Below the pieces are notes generated by a model. It saw only the letters and a list, made by a program, of their open reading frames with translations. It had not been told where the DNA came from and ran no database searches. From assembly GCF_001975725.1 (NCBI RefSeq), contig NZ_CP019434.1:952453-1016452 (forward strand): a stretch of 64,000 nt of DNA, written 5' to 3'. The stretch is from Acidihalobacter ferrooxydans. Its GTDB lineage: Bacteria > Pseudomonadota > Gammaproteobacteria > DSM-5130 > Acidihalobacteraceae. The translations under genes and the position numbers were made by a program. Shown one piece after another: positions 36,177 through 47,571 of the stretch (position 1 is the first letter of the stretch; every line of letters begins with the position of its first letter).

Positions 36177-37109
36177 TTACTGGCGGGCGCCGCGCCACTG
36201 CAGGCAGGCGGCAAGCGGGACACGCGGGTGCCAGACGAGTTCGATTTCGGCGCGGCGGGTATCGAGCGCCAGCGAATAGCGCGTGCCCTGCACCCAGCCG
36301 GGTTCGCCGACCGCAGGCGTGAGCCACCACAACAAGCGGTGGACGGCGCCGGCCGGGGCGAGCGGCAAGGGCAGGCGCAGGCGGCGGGTGCGGCCGAGCA
36401 TGTCGTACAGGCTCAGCGCCGGTTGCGCGGCGAGGTTGAAGGCGCCGGTCGCGCGCTGGCGCAGGGCGAGCACGGCGGCGGCGGCGACGTCGTCCTCCCA
36501 CACGCATTGGGTCAGCGCCCGCGAGGCGGGGTAGAAGGGCTGGCGCAGTACGTGGTTGAGGAAGGGGTGTGCGTGCGGGCCGATGATGGCATGCGGGCGC
36601 AGGCGGGTGACGGCGATGGCGGGATGCCCGCGTTCGAAGGCGTCGAGCAGGCGTTCGACGGCGACCTTGTCTTCGGCGTAGGCGAAGCCGGGCATCGGGC
36701 GCAGTGGCGCGGTCTCGGGGAGCAGCGGCGGGTTGTCCGGCCAGGCGCCGTAAACCGCGGCGCTGGAGACGAAGAGTATGTGGCGCAGCCGGTGCTGCGC
36801 GGCGGCCTCGAACATCTGCCGACTGCCGTCTACATTGATGGCGCGCAGTGTGGCACGGTCGTGCCGGCGGTGGCCGAGACCGCCGCCCATCAGCACGAAG
36901 GCCAGATGCAGCAAGGCGTCGGCACCGGCGCAGACTTCAGCGGCTGCCGGGTCGCGCACGTCGAGGCGGTGATGCCGGTAGCGCGGGTCGGCGTAGCGTG
37001 CGTCGCGGTGGTCGATGCCCAGGATGATCTCGATGCCCGGGTCGGCGAGCAACTGCGGGATCAGCACGCGCGCCAGTCGGCCGGCGCTGCCGGTGACGAC
37101 CAGTCTCAT
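36177..37109 (-). CDS. NAD-dependent epimerase/dehydratase family protein
   Basis: 310 residues of an extended SDR: nucleotide-binding TGSAGRLARVL at 6-16, then DVRDPAAAE, SSAAVYG, and the catalytic YAEDK (Tyr/Lys). The C-terminal half is divergent, so no sugar-nucleotide substrate can be named. Relatives include HpnA-like and sugar epimerases; position next to hpnD/hpnE hints at hopanoid modification but queG intervenes. Its ATG overlaps the stop of the luciferase-like gene. Confidence 0.85.
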   Translation of the reverse strand: MRLVVTGSAGRLARVLIPQLLADPGIEIILGIDHRDARYADPRYRHHRLDVRDPAAAEVCAGADALLHLAFVLMGGGLGHRRHDRATLRAINVDGSRQMFEAAAQHRLRHILFVSSAAVYGAWPDNPPLLPETAPLRPMPGFAYAEDKVAVERLLDAFERGHPAIAVTRLRPHAIIGPHAHPFLNHVLRQPFYPASRALTQCVWEDDVAAAAVLALRQRATGAFNLAAQPALSLYDMLGRTRRLRLPLPLAPAGAVHRLLWWLTPAVGEPGWVQGTRYSLALDTRRAEIELVWHPRVPLAACLQWRGARQ

Positions 37110-38200
37110 CGGAGGTGCGTCGAGCGGGCGAATTCCGGCATGACCTGCTCGGCGAACAGGCGCATGCCCGCTTCGGTCTGCGTGCGCGGCATGACGCCGG
37201 CGCCAAACGCGCACAGGACGTGGTCGACGCCGGCTTCGCGCAGTTCGCGCAGACGCTTGCGGCAGTGCGCGGGGTCGCCGACGAGGGTCATGCCGAGGGT
37301 TTCCAGCACGCTCAGGCTGATGGCCTTGCCGGCCAGGGTGCCGAGCTTGCCGAAGCGACGGTAGTACTCGTAACCCTCGTAGAGCTGTTCGAGGATGGCG
37401 CGGGTCTGCCCGAGCAGGTGGCGGTAGAACCAGACGAAGGCGTCGCGGGCCTCGCGGCGCGCGGTGCGGTGGTCGGCGTGGCAGTGGATGCCGACGGTCA
37501 TGGCAATGCGCCGGTTCTGATCCGGGCGCGGCGCCCCGTTGCCGTGATGGCGCTGCCAGGCGTCGTGGTAGCGGCGGATGTCCTCGCGTACCATGAACCA
37601 GGGTTTGAACGGGCCGACCAGCACGCCGACACCGGCCTGGGCGGCCAGTTCGAAGCTCTCCGGGCTGACCGCGGCGGCCCAGATCGGTGGGTGCGGGCGC
37701 TGCACGGCGTGGGGGAGGATGCGCAGACCGTCGAAGTCGAAATGCCGGCCGTGATGGGTGATTTCGCCGGTGGCGAGCGCCTGACGGATGATGTCGAGCG
37801 ATTCGGCGGTGTAGCTGCGGCTGTCGCGCATCTGGCGGCCGAAGGCGGCGTATTCGATGGGCGAGAAGCCGCGCCCATAGCCGAAGTCGACGCGCCCGCC
37901 GGAGAGGACGTCGAGCGTGGCGAGCCGTTCGGCGACCTGGATCGGGTGGTGGTAGGGCAGTGGCACAATGGCGTGGCCGAGGCGCAGGCGGCGCGTGCGT
38001 TGGCTGGCGGCGGCAAGGAACAGCGCCGGCGCGGTGCTGTGCGAGTATTCCGGCATGAAGTGGTGTTCGACCAGCCAGCCGGTGGTGAAACCGAGGGTTT
38101 CGGCCAGCGTCCACAGGTCGAGCGTGTCGGAAAACACCTCGGTTTCGCGACGGTCGGCGAAGTCGGGTACGGATAATTCGTTGAAAAGGTCGAAGTGCAT
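37106..38200 (-). CDS. LLM-class flavin-dependent oxidoreductase
   Basis: A 364-residue TIM-barrel flavoprotein of the bacterial luciferase-like monooxygenase group. Characteristic segments are TLGFTTGWLVEHHFMPEYS, RLGHAIVPLPYHHPIQVAERL, LDVLSGGRVDFGYGRGFSP and WAAAVSPESFELAAQAGVGV. The electron donor (FMNH2 or F420) and substrate cannot be told from sequence. I place the start at the ATG at 38200 (MHFDLF), where family similarity begins; an upstream in-frame ATG at 38305 adds unlike sequence. Confidence 0.9.
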   Translation of the reverse strand: MHFDLFNELSVPDFADRRETEVFSDTLDLWTLAETLGFTTGWLVEHHFMPEYSHSTAPALFLAAASQRTRRLRLGHAIVPLPYHHPIQVAERLATLDVLSGGRVDFGYGRGFSPIEYAAFGRQMRDSRSYTAESLDIIRQALATGEITHHGRHFDFDGLRILPHAVQRPHPPIWAAAVSPESFELAAQAGVGVLVGPFKPWFMVREDIRRYHDAWQRHHGNGAPRPDQNRRIAMTVGIHCHADHRTARREARDAFVWFYRHLLGQTRAILEQLYEGYEYYRRFGKLGTLAGKAISLSVLETLGMTLVGDPAHCRKRLRELREAGVDHVLCAFGAGVMPRTQTEAGMRLFAEQVMPEFARSTHLR

Positions 38201-38586
38201 GGCGTGGGAGTGTACTACGTGTACGCGCTGCCGCTCTGGCGGGCTCGCGCGTAAATATTGATGTCCGAATACGTGCTGTTTGCTGTCTTGGCAAGGCTGT
38301 TTCATGAATTTATGCTGAGATCGCGCCGGATACGAACTTCATGAGGTAGCTCCGCAGGAGCGGCGTATCGGTGATGACGGTTGCCTGAGGAAAGATCCCT
38401 TGCGCATTGATAGACCCGCAAGATCGCTGCAAATTGTGAAGCATCCAGGTTCAGTCTGCTCGCGTCAGAATGAATCGGAGACTCCCTGATGGATCAGTCC
38501 GGTGGCTGCTGTCGCCGACGCGAGACGGTTGACAGAATGGGGGTCTTCCCGAAAACTGCGCCCTTCTTTACTGATGGCCTTGCTTG
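38201..38586. other. 386-base divergent intergenic region before mlaFEDCB
   Basis: No gene. About 38371-38500 resembles the 3' half of the dispersed repeat (GATGACGGTTGC-TGAGGAAA, CGCTGCAAAT, CTCGCGTCAGA), a possible fourth, degenerate copy. Promoters for both the mla operon and the luciferase-like gene should lie here but I cannot fix them. Confidence 0.4.
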
Positions 38587-39399
38587 ATGCCTGCCGACCC
38601 CACCCCTCTGATCCAGATCGAGAACCTCAGCTATCGTCGCGGCGACCGGTTGATTTTCGACGGGCTGAACGTGGTCGTGCCGCGTGGTACGGTGACCGCG
38701 ATCATGGGGCCGAGCGGTACCGGCAAAACAACCTTGCTCAAGCTGATCGGCGCACAATTGCGGCCCTCGGGAGGCCGGATTCTGGTCGATGGCGAAGATG
38801 TGCATCGCCAGTCCGGAGCGGCGCTCTATAAGCTGCGTCGGCGCATGGGAATGCTGTTCCAGACCGGCGCGTTGCTCACCGATCTGAATGTGTTCGAGAA
38901 TGTCGCGTTTCCGTTGCGCGAGAATACCCGGTTGCCGGAAGGCGTGCTGCGCAGTCTGGTGCTGATGAAGTTGCAGTCGGTCGGCCTGCGCGGTGCGCGC
39001 GATCTGATGCCCAGCGAACTGTCAGGGGGTATGGCGCGCCGCGTTGCGCTGGCGCGCGCGATTGCACTGGACCCGATGATGATCATGTACGATGAACCGT
39101 TCACCGGCCTCGATCCGATCACGATGGATACCATCGTGTCGCTGATCAAGCGTTTGAACGATGGGCTCGGCTTGACCAGCATTGTGGTTTCGCACGATGT
39201 GCCCGAGACGCTGAGCATTGCCAATCAGATTTATTTGATTTCGGGTGGCAAGGTGATGGCGCAGGGTACGCCAGCCGAACTGCGCGACAATACCTCGCCG
39301 TGGGTGCGGCAGTTTCTGGACGGCGAGGCCGATGGCCCGGTGCCGTTCCACTATCCTGCGCCCGATTATGCCGACGACCTGCTGGGCAGCGCACGATGA
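38587..39399 (+). CDS. mlaF: Phospholipid ABC transporter ATP-binding protein MlaF
   Basis: A 270-residue ABC ATPase: Walker [11 protein letters not shown]-loop [19 protein letters not shown] typical of MlaF, signature LSGGM and Walker [13 protein letters not shown]. It drives MlaFEDB, which moves phospholipid between inner membrane and the MlaC/MlaA path to keep outer-membrane lipid asymmetry. An ATG at 38587 follows an in-frame TTG at 38584. The stop overlaps mlaE. Confidence 0.96.
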   Translation: MPADPTPLIQIENLSYRRGDRLIFDGLNVVVPRGTVTAIMGPSGTGKTTLLKLIGAQLRPSGGRILVDGEDVHRQSGAALYKLRRRMGMLFQTGALLTDLNVFENVAFPLRENTRLPEGVLRSLVLMKLQSVGLRGARDLMPSELSGGMARRVALARAIALDPMMIMYDEPFTGLDPITMDTIVSLIKRLNDGLGLTSIVVSHDVPETLSIANQIYLISGGKVMAQGTPAELRDNTSPWVRQFLDGEADGPVPFHYPAPDYADDLLGSAR

Positions 39400-40181
39400 T
39401 CCTCGATCGCCTCCAGGCGTTGGGCCGCTGGACGCTGAACGGTTTCGCCCGCCTGGGCCGCGCGGGCATGTTTTTGCTGCGCGTGCTCGCGTCGCTCGGG
39501 ATGTCCGTGCGCCGACCGGGTCTGGTGGTGCATGAGCTGTATTCCGCCGGCGTACTGTCGTTGCTGATTGTGGCGGTGGCGGGCCTGTTCGTCGGCATGG
39601 TGCTCGCCTTGCAGGGTTATGTCACGCTGGTCAGGTTCAATGCGTTGAGTTCGCTCGGCGTGGTCGTCGCGCTGTCGCTGGTGCGCGAACTCGGGCCGGT
39701 GCTGACCGCGCTGCTGTTCGCCGGTCGGGCGGGGTCGGCGCTGACCGCCGAAATCGGGCTGATGAAGGCGACCGAGCAGCTTTCGGCCATGGAAATGATG
39801 GCGGTCGATCCGTTTCGTCGCGTGATCGGCCCGCGTTTTGTCGCGGCGTTCATCGCGGTGCCGTTGCTGACGTTGATCTTCGACGCGGTCGGCGTATTCG
39901 GCGGTTATCTGGTCGGGGTCAGGCTGCTCGGCGTGGACGACGGCGTGTTCTGGTCGGCGATGCACAGTGCGGTGAGCCTGCGCGGCGATGTGTTCAACGG
40001 CATGCTCAAGAGTCTCGTGTTCGGTTTCGTCGCGGCATGGATTGCCGTCTTCGAGGGCTACGATGCGGCGCCGACGGCAGCCGGCGTGAGTCGTGCAACG
40101 ACGCGCACCGTGGTCAACACGTCGCTGATCGTGCTTGGACTGGATTTCGTCATGACCGCGTTGATGTTCAGCGTGGGTTAA
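39396..40181 (+). CDS. mlaE: Phospholipid ABC transporter permease MlaE
   Basis: A 261-residue permease with five to six hydrophobic helices; [21 protein letters not shown] and [20 protein letters not shown] are family hallmarks. Start overlaps the mlaF stop (ATGA). Forms the transmembrane part of the MlaFEDB complex. Confidence 0.96.
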   Translation: MILDRLQALGRWTLNGFARLGRAGMFLLRVLASLGMSVRRPGLVVHELYSAGVLSLLIVAVAGLFVGMVLALQGYVTLVRFNALSSLGVVVALSLVRELGPVLTALLFAGRAGSALTAEIGLMKATEQLSAMEMMAVDPFRRVIGPRFVAAFIAVPLLTLIFDAVGVFGGYLVGVRLLGVDDGVFWSAMHSAVSLRGDVFNGMLKSLVFGFVAAWIAVFEGYDAAPTAAGVSRATTRTVVNTSLIVLGLDFVMTALMFSVG

Positions 40182-40268
40182 GGCAACAAGGTCTTGAATC
40201 ATCCATGCCTGAGCGCCACAAAGGCATGGCTACAGGAAGTTCATTTACCGCCTAGGTAGGGGAGCCCG

Positions 40269-40730
40269 ATGAAGAGCTCGCGTGCAGTGGAAATTATGGT
40301 TGGCCTGTTCGTGGCCGCAAGCGTGGCCGCGTTGCTGGTGCTGGCGCTCAAGGTCAGCAATATCAACAGCTTTACAAGCGACAATGGTTACAGCGTCTAT
40401 GCCTATTTCAACGATATCGGCGGACTGAAGGTCGGGGCGCCGGTGACGGCGGCAGGGGTGACGGTCGGTCGGGTGACGGGCATCGGCTACGACTCGAAAA
40501 ATTTCGAGGCCAGGGTGACGATGGAAATCAAACCGCAGTTCCACGATTTCCCGGTGGATAGCTCGGCCAATATTTATACTGCCGGGCTGCTCGGCGAGCA
40601 GTACATCTCGATTTCGCCCGGCTCTTCAATGAAGAACCTCAAGAACGGTGATCGTATCCAGTACACGCAGTCGGCTATCGTGTTGGAAAAAATTATCGGA
40701 CAGCTGATGGTCAAATTGACCTCGAAGTGA
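40269..40730 (+). CDS. mlaD: MCE-domain phospholipid-binding protein MlaD
   Basis: 153 residues: one N-terminal membrane anchor (about 8-28) and a single MCE domain (FNDIGGLKVGAPVTAAGVTV, then ANIYTAGLLGEQYISISPGS). MlaD forms a periplasmic hexameric ring on MlaFE. An AGGGGAG-like site precedes the ATG at 40269; an 87-base gap separates it from mlaE. Confidence 0.96.
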   Translation: MKSSRAVEIMVGLFVAASVAALLVLALKVSNINSFTSDNGYSVYAYFNDIGGLKVGAPVTAAGVTVGRVTGIGYDSKNFEARVTMEIKPQFHDFPVDSSANIYTAGLLGEQYISISPGSSMKNLKNGDRIQYTQSAIVLEKIIGQLMVKLTSK

Positions 40731-40780
40731 CGGCGGCCGCGACATAACGGCGCGGCGGTCGCAAGCGAGAAGGAGTACAG

Positions 40781-41413
40781 GTGATGAAAAAATGGATCGG
40801 AATCTGGTTGGCAGTGTTGTTGCTGCCGTTTATGGCGCCCGCCTGGGCGGCGCAGAACCTGACGCCTGTACAGCAGGCGCAGGCGACTGTGGAGCATGCG
40901 GCAAATCAGGCACTCAAGGCTCTGCATGCGGAGCCCAAGGCTGATTTATCCAAACCCGCGGTGATCGATGCGCTGATTGCGCACTATGTGCTGCCGGTGG
41001 TGGACATCGAGGCGTCGGCACGTCTGGTGCTAGGGCATTACTGGCGAACCGCCACACCTGCCCAGCGCAAGGCGTTTGTCGAACAATTCAAGCATCTGTT
41101 GATCCGCACGTACGGCAAGTCCTTGAGTACATATCCAGGCGCGAAGATTCGCTATCTGAGCAACCGTGATACCTCGGACGGGCGCTTCGCGACGGTGCAT
41201 ACCGAGGTTGTGCCGAACGGACATGCCCCGGTGTCCGTCGACTATGGACTGTTCAAGGTCGGTGGCAAGTGGAAGATATACGATTTGACCATTTCCGGTC
41301 TAAGTCTGGTGCAGAGCTATCGCAGCACGTTTTCGGAGGAAATCCAGCAAACCAGTCTCCAGGCGCTGATCAAGCGTTTGACCAAGCAAAATCAGGCGGC
41401 CGGGAAGGGTTAG
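40781..41413 (+). CDS. mlaC: Periplasmic phospholipid-shuttle protein MlaC
   Basis: 210 residues with a signal peptide (MKKWIGIWLAVLLLPF, cleavage after AWA at about 24) and the MlaC/Ttg2D fold (HYVLPVVDIEASARLVLGHYW, then FKHLLIRTYGKSLSTY). It carries phospholipid between MlaA at the outer membrane and MlaFEDB. GTG at 40781 and ATG at 40784 are adjacent; an AGAAGGAG site precedes both. Confidence 0.95.
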   Translation: MMKKWIGIWLAVLLLPFMAPAWAAQNLTPVQQAQATVEHAANQALKALHAEPKADLSKPAVIDALIAHYVLPVVDIEASARLVLGHYWRTATPAQRKAFVEQFKHLLIRTYGKSLSTYPGAKIRYLSNRDTSDGRFATVHTEVVPNGHAPVSVDYGLFKVGGKWKIYDLTISGLSLVQSYRSTFSEEIQQTSLQALIKRLTKQNQAAGKG

Positions 41414-41421
41414 GCAACATC

Positions 41422-41712
41422 ATGCCCGCCACTGTGCAAACCCTTGACGAAGGGCGCTACGCGCTTGCCGGGACGCTGACGGTCGATACGGTGCCCGCAC
41501 TGTGGCCACAGATCGAAGCGACCGTGGTGCATGGCCGCGAAATCCGGGTGTCCTGCGCCGGCGTCACGCATGCGGACAGCGCTGCCGTTGCGTGCCTGGT
41601 GGAATGGGCGCGGCTGGCGCGCGTGCAGGGGGGGGGTCTGCGCGCTGAGGATTTACCCGAGGTTATGCGCGTGATCGTGGAAGTCAGCGATCTTGAAGAG
41701 ATTTTCCCGTAG
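41422..41712 (+). CDS. mlaB: STAS-domain protein MlaB
   Basis: A 96-residue STAS domain (LAGTLTVDTVPALWPQ, then VSCAGVTHADSAAVACLVEW), with the Asp-Ser pair in HADSA typical of STAS proteins. In the Mla complex MlaB binds MlaF and is needed for ATPase activity. Starts nine bases after mlaC. Confidence 0.92.
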   Translation: MPATVQTLDEGRYALAGTLTVDTVPALWPQIEATVVHGREIRVSCAGVTHADSAAVACLVEWARLARVQGGGLRAEDLPEVMRVIVEVSDLEEIFP

Positions 41713-41769
41713 CAGCCCCGTGGCGGCGGGACGGGATGTCGATAATCGTTTATGATGTCCGGTTTTTGA

Positions 41770-43059
<1,290 letters not shown>

Positions 43060-43063
43060 GGTC

Positions 43064-43711
43064 ATGAGTGAACACATGCTGACCATCGCCTTGTCCAAGG
43101 GGCGTATTTTCAAGGACACCGTACCGCTGCTGGCGGCCGCTGGTATCGTGCCGGCCGAGGATCCCGAGCGCAGCCGCAAACTGATTCTTGAGACGACCGA
43201 TCCGGGTGTGCGTCTGCTTATTATTCGTGCCACCGACGTGCCGACCTATGTGCAGCATGGCGCGGCCGATCTCGGCGTGGCCGGCAAGGACGTGCTTGTG
43301 GAACACGGCGGCGAAGGTATCTACGAGCCGCTCGACCTGCGCATCGCGCGCTGCAAACTGATGGTTGCCGGCCCGATAGGCGGGCGTGTCGAGTCGCAGC
43401 GCCGCTTGCGCGTAGCCACCAAGTTTGTCGACAGCGCGCGTGCGCACTTTGCCAACCAGGGGCGGCAGGTCGAGATCATCAAGCTCTACGGTTCGATGGA
43501 ACTGGCGCCGCTGGTCGGCCTGGCCGACTGTATCGTCGACCTGGTCGATACCGGCAATACTCTGCGCGCCAACGGGCTTGAACCCTGGGAGCCAATTGCC
43601 GATGTGAGCTCGCGGCTGATCGTGAACAAGGCATCGATGAAAATGAAACATCAACGTGTTCAGGCCCTGATCGGACAGCTGCGGGAAGCGGTTTGCGCGC
43701 AAACCGATTGA
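43064..43711 (+). CDS. hisG: ATP phosphoribosyltransferase, short form HisG
   Basis: A 215-residue catalytic subunit for the first step of histidine synthesis ([10 protein letters not shown], then [14 protein letters not shown] for PRPP binding). It lacks the C-terminal regulatory ACT-like domain of the long form, so it is expected to need HisZ, which is not in this window. It starts four bases after murA. Confidence 0.96.
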   Translation: MSEHMLTIALSKGRIFKDTVPLLAAAGIVPAEDPERSRKLILETTDPGVRLLIIRATDVPTYVQHGAADLGVAGKDVLVEHGGEGIYEPLDLRIARCKLMVAGPIGGRVESQRRLRVATKFVDSARAHFANQGRQVEIIKLYGSMELAPLVGLADCIVDLVDTGNTLRANGLEPWEPIADVSSRLIVNKASMKMKHQRVQALIGQLREAVCAQTD

Positions 43712-43748
43712 TACTCGCTATTGACCCTATTGCAACACGGACATGTCG

Positions 43749-43896
43749 TTAGATGAGATGATGATTGCGCAGAAATTTGGATTTACAGGGGAATTTATGA
43801 GCGAGCGGCATCGTTGCACGATGCCGGAGCGAAGGAGGTTTTCCGTGGATTCAAAGATCAAGCAAGGGCGACTCTATTAATGAATTATCCGGGTTC
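43749..43896 (-). repeat. Dispersed ~150-bp repeat, copy B (inverted)
   Basis: Reverse complement aligns end to end with copy A: GAACCCGGATAAT, TTGCTTGAT, TTTGAATCCACGGA, AATCCAAAT and TCTGCGCAATCAT are shared in order. The central hairpin is perfect here (GGCATCGT-TGC-ACGATGCC at 43807-43825). It fills most of the hisG to DAHP-synthase gap; a TAAAAT -10-like element (43910-43915) follows. Confidence 0.75.
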
Positions 43897-44013
43897 AACA
43901 GTTTCGCGCTAAAATAGTGCGGTTCATGTTACCTTTGCCAATCCTCACAAACCTTGTGTCTGCGGGGTTGCCCCGCCGGATGCGGTGCGACCGTTCGGAT
44001 GCATCTGAAAAAC

Positions 44014-45096
44014 ATGCGTTACCAGACTGAAGACCTTCGCATTCAATCCATCCGCGAGGTGAGCACCCCGGCTACGGTCCGCGAGGAATTGCCACTGTCG
44101 GAGGAATCCGCGCGTCTGGTTTACGAGACCCGTCAGGCGGTTCACGATGTGCTGACGGGCGCAAGCGACCGACTCGTCGTGATCGCCGGGCCATGCTCGA
44201 TCCACGATCCGGCGGCGGCGCGCGATTATGCGCAGCGCCTCTTCCACATGCGCGAAGCGTTGGCCGACGATCTGGTGCTGATCATGCGCGTGTACTTCGA
44301 GAAACCGCGCACCACGGTGGGCTGGAAGGGGCTGATCAACGATCCCGGCCTGGATGAAAGCTTTCAGATTGACCGCGGCTTACGCACGGCGCGCCGCCTG
44401 CTGCTGGAGTTGGCTGAAGCCGGCGTACCGGCAGCCACCGAGTACCTCGACATCATCAGTCCGCAGTACATCTCCGATCTGGTGAGCTGGGGCGCCATCG
44501 GCGCGCGTACCACGGAAAGCCAGGTGCACCGCGAGTTGGCGTCCGGGCTGTCCTGCCCGGTCGGGTTCAAGAACGGTACCGATGGCAGTATCCAGATCGC
44601 CATCGACGCGATCCGCTCGGCCTCGCAGCCTCATCATTTTCTGTCGCTGACCAAATCCGGGCGTTCGGCCATCTACATCACGGCCGGCAACCCGGATTGT
44701 CACATCATCCTGCGCGGCGGCAAGGATGGCCCTAATTTCGACGCGACGCATGTGCGCCGAGCCTCTGAAGGCTTGCTCAAGGCCGGGTTGGAGCCACGTG
44801 TGATGATCGATTGCAGCCACGCGAACAGCCGCAAGCAACCGGCGCGTCAGGTGCAGGTGGCGCACGCCGTGGCCGAACAAATTGCGGACGGCAGCGAGGC
44901 GATCATGGGGGTGATGCTGGAAAGTCATCTCGTCGAAGGGCGGCAGGACGTGGTGCCCGACGCGCCGCTGACCTACGGACAAAGCATTACCGACGCCTGT
45001 ATCGGTTGGGAAGCGACCGAGCCGGTGCTGCTGGAACTGGCGCGGGCCGTGCGCGAACGCCGCGCGGCGCAGCGCGTGCGCCAGCAGACGGGTTGA
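44014..45096 (+). CDS. aroG: 3-Deoxy-7-phosphoheptulonate (DAHP) synthase, class I AroFGH type
   Basis: A 360-residue enzyme, first step of the shikimate pathway. GPCSIHDPAAARDYA, MRVYFEKPRTTVGWKGLIND, ESQVHRELASGLSCPVGFKN and MIDCSHANS are class I signatures with the metal ligands. The ATG at 44014 (MRYQTEDLRI) matches the AroG/AroF start; ATG 43999 and 43954 are alternatives. A small GC hairpin (43962-43976) lies in the leader. I cannot tell which aromatic amino acid inhibits it. Confidence 0.95.
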   Translation: MRYQTEDLRIQSIREVSTPATVREELPLSEESARLVYETRQAVHDVLTGASDRLVVIAGPCSIHDPAAARDYAQRLFHMREALADDLVLIMRVYFEKPRTTVGWKGLINDPGLDESFQIDRGLRTARRLLLELAEAGVPAATEYLDIISPQYISDLVSWGAIGARTTESQVHRELASGLSCPVGFKNGTDGSIQIAIDAIRSASQPHHFLSLTKSGRSAIYITAGNPDCHIILRGGKDGPNFDATHVRRASEGLLKAGLEPRVMIDCSHANSRKQPARQVQVAHAVAEQIADGSEAIMGVMLESHLVEGRQDVVPDAPLTYGQSITDACIGWEATEPVLLELARAVRERRAAQRVRQQTG

Positions 45097-45193
45097 GCCG
45101 CGGCATCAGCACCCGGAAAAACCGCCGCAGCCGCAGAGCCCGGTACGCCGGATTTTATGACGTATTCGGGACATCCTTGCCGGAGACCTAGAC

Positions 45194-46492
45194 ATGCCTG
45201 AAATTCATCGACTCGACACCCGCGATGCGGATTTCGCCACGCGCCTCGACGCCCTGCTGGCCTGGGAAAGCGTCGCCGATGAGCGCGTTACCGCCACCGT
45301 CAAGGACGTGCTTGACGCCGTGCGCACCCGCGGCAACGCCGCCGTGCTGGAGTTCACTGCGCGTTTCGATCGACTGGAACTGCCCGACGCCGCTGCACTG
45401 GAAATTCCGCTGGAGCGCGTGCGACAGGCGTTCGCCGACATCCCCGCAACACAGCGCGAGGCGCTGGAAACGGCGGCCGCACGCATCCGCGCCTACGCGG
45501 AGCCTCAGAAAATCGACTCCTGGCGCTATACCGAGGCCGACGGCACCGTGCTCGGCCAGCAGATCAGCGCGTTGGATCGCGTCGGGCTGTACGTGCCCGG
45601 CGGCAAGGCCGCGTATCCCTCGTCGGTGCTGATGAATGCGGTTCCGGCCAAGGTCGCCGGAGTCGGCGAGTTGATCATGGTAGTGCCCACGCCGGGCGGC
45701 GAGGTCAACGAACTGGTGCTGGCTGCCGCCGCCGTGGCGGGCGTGGACCGCGTGTTCCGCATCGGCGGCGCGCAGGCCGTGGCCGCGCTGGCCTACGGCA
45801 CCGAGACGATTCCGGCCGTGGACAAGATCGTCGGCCCCGGCAACATCTACGTCGCCGCCGCCAAGCGGGAGGTTTACGGCACGGTCGGCATCGACATGAT
45901 CGCCGGCCCGTCCGAAATTCTGGTGGTCTGCGACGGGCAGACCGATCCACACTGGATCGCCGTCGATTTGTTCTCCCAGGCCGAGCACGACGAGGACGCG
46001 CAGGCGATTCTGCTGTGCCCGGATGCGGACTACATCGAGCGCGTCGCTGCGGCCATGGACGAGTTGCTCACCGAGATGCCACGCGCCGAAATCATCCGCA
46101 CCTCGCTGCGCGCGCGCGGCGCGTTGATCCAGGTACGCGACTTGGACGAGGCGGTCGACATCGCCAACCACATCGCGCCCGAGCATCTGGAACTGTCCGT
46201 GGCTGAACCCGAGGCCCTGGCTGAGCGCATCCACCACGCCGGGGCGATGTTTCTCGGCCGCTACACCGCCGAGGCGCTGGGCGACTACTGCGCTGGCCCG
46301 AACCACGTGCTGCCGACCTCGCGCACGGCGCGCTTTGCCTCGCCGCTGGGCGTGTACGACTTCCAGAAGCGCGCGAGCATCATCCAGTGCTCGCCGGAAG
46401 GCGCGCGCATGCTCGGCGCAACGGCCTCCGTGCTGGCGCGTGGCGAAGGGCTGATCGCACACGCGCGCTCGGCGGAATACCGGAGCGAATAG
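45194..46492 (+). CDS. hisD: Histidinol dehydrogenase
   Basis: A 432-residue zinc enzyme oxidising L-histidinol to histidine, last step of the pathway. [19 protein letters not shown], the metal-binding QAEHDEDAQ and [14 protein letters not shown] motifs are intact. ATG at 45194 is preceded by GGAGA. It is followed two bases later by hisC. Confidence 0.97.
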   Translation: MPEIHRLDTRDADFATRLDALLAWESVADERVTATVKDVLDAVRTRGNAAVLEFTARFDRLELPDAAALEIPLERVRQAFADIPATQREALETAAARIRAYAEPQKIDSWRYTEADGTVLGQQISALDRVGLYVPGGKAAYPSSVLMNAVPAKVAGVGELIMVVPTPGGEVNELVLAAAAVAGVDRVFRIGGAQAVAALAYGTETIPAVDKIVGPGNIYVAAAKREVYGTVGIDMIAGPSEILVVCDGQTDPHWIAVDLFSQAEHDEDAQAILLCPDADYIERVAAAMDELLTEMPRAEIIRTSLRARGALIQVRDLDEAVDIANHIAPEHLELSVAEPEALAERIHHAGAMFLGRYTAEALGDYCAGPNHVLPTSRTARFASPLGVYDFQKRASIIQCSPEGARMLGATASVLARGEGLIAHARSAEYRSE

Positions 46493-46494
46493 CC

Positions 46495-47571
46495 ATGAGC
46501 CGTTTCTGGAGCCCGGTGGTTTCCGGGCTGACGCCCTACATACCGGGCGAGCAGCCGAAGACGCTCGACCTCGTCAAGCTCAACACCAACGAACACCCCT
46601 ACGGCCCCTCGCCGCGCGCGCTCGACGCGATGCGCGGCGCACTGAACGACACGCTCAAGCTCTATCCGGACCCGGATTCGACGCGAGTCAAGGAATCAGC
46701 CGCTCACGCCTGCGGCATGCGGCCCGAACAGGTGTTCGTCGGCAACGGCTCGGACGAAGTGCTGGCGCATGCGTTCTTCGCGCTGTTCCAGCAACCGCGG
46801 CCCCTGCTGTTCCCGGACATCACCTACAGTTTTTATCCGGTGTACTGCGGGCTGTATGGTATCGATTACCGCACTGTGTCGCTGGACGAACAGTTCCGCG
46901 TGAATGTGGCGGACTACGCGCAGCCCAACGGGGGCATCGTCATCGCCAATCCGAACGCGCCGACCGGCCGCGTGCTCGCGCTGGCGGATATCGAACGCCT
47001 GTTGCAGGCCAACACCGACTCGGCCGTGCTGATCGATGAGGCCTATATCGATTTCGGCGGCGCCAGCGCGGCTGCGTTGATCGATCAATACCCGAACCTG
47101 CTGGTCGTGCGTACCTTGTCCAAGTCATACGCACTGGCCGGCCTGCGGGTCGGTTTTGCGCTCGGCAGCGAGGAATTGATCGAGGGTTTGGACCGGGTCA
47201 AGAACAGCTTCAACTCCTACCCGCTGGATCGGGTGGCGCAGGCCGGCGCCAGCGCCGCGCTGGATGATGCCGAGTGGTTCGAGCGCAGCCGTGCGCAGGT
47301 CATCGCGCAGCGCGAGGCGCTGGTCGCCGGGTTGCAAGCGCGCGGCTTCGAAGTCCTGCCATCGGCGGCGAATTTCGTCTTCGCCCGCCATCGCCAGCGC
47401 GATGCGGCGGAAATCGCCACCGGCCTGCGCGCCGCGCGCGTCATCGTGCGTCACTTCAAGCTCCCGCGTATCGCACAATTCTTGCGCATCAGCGTCGGCA
47501 CCGAACCGCAACATGCACGGCTCTTCGCGGCACTCGATCATGTGCTCGGTGCCACGGCAGGCGTCGCCTGA
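46495..47571 (+). CDS. hisC: Histidinol-phosphate aminotransferase
   Basis: This 358-residue class I/II PLP aminotransferase converts imidazole acetol-phosphate to histidinol-phosphate. [12 protein letters not shown], and the PLP lysine in [18 protein letters not shown], are clear; [14 protein letters not shown] is the HisC N-terminal signature. The ATG at 46495 follows GGAGCGAATAGCC. The stop overlaps the next gene (TGATG). Confidence 0.96.
   Translation: MSRFWSPVVSGLTPYIPGEQPKTLDLVKLNTNEHPYGPSPRALDAMRGALNDTLKLYPDPDSTRVKESAAHACGMRPEQVFVGNGSDEVLAHAFFALFQQPRPLLFPDITYSFYPVYCGLYGIDYRTVSLDEQFRVNVADYAQPNGGIVIANPNAPTGRVLALADIERLLQANTDSAVLIDEAYIDFGGASAAALIDQYPNLLVVRTLSKSYALAGLRVGFALGSEELIEGLDRVKNSFNSYPLDRVAQAGASAALDDAEWFERSRAQVIAQREALVAGLQARGFEVLPSAANFVFARHRQRDAAEIATGLRAARVIVRHFKLPRIAQFLRISVGTEPQHARLFAALDHVLGATAGVA

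Noticed and set aside
43807..43825. The perfect hairpin after hisG as an intrinsic terminator
   Set aside because: No T-run follows on the hisG side, and the hairpin is a shared part of the dispersed repeat rather than a gene-specific terminator.
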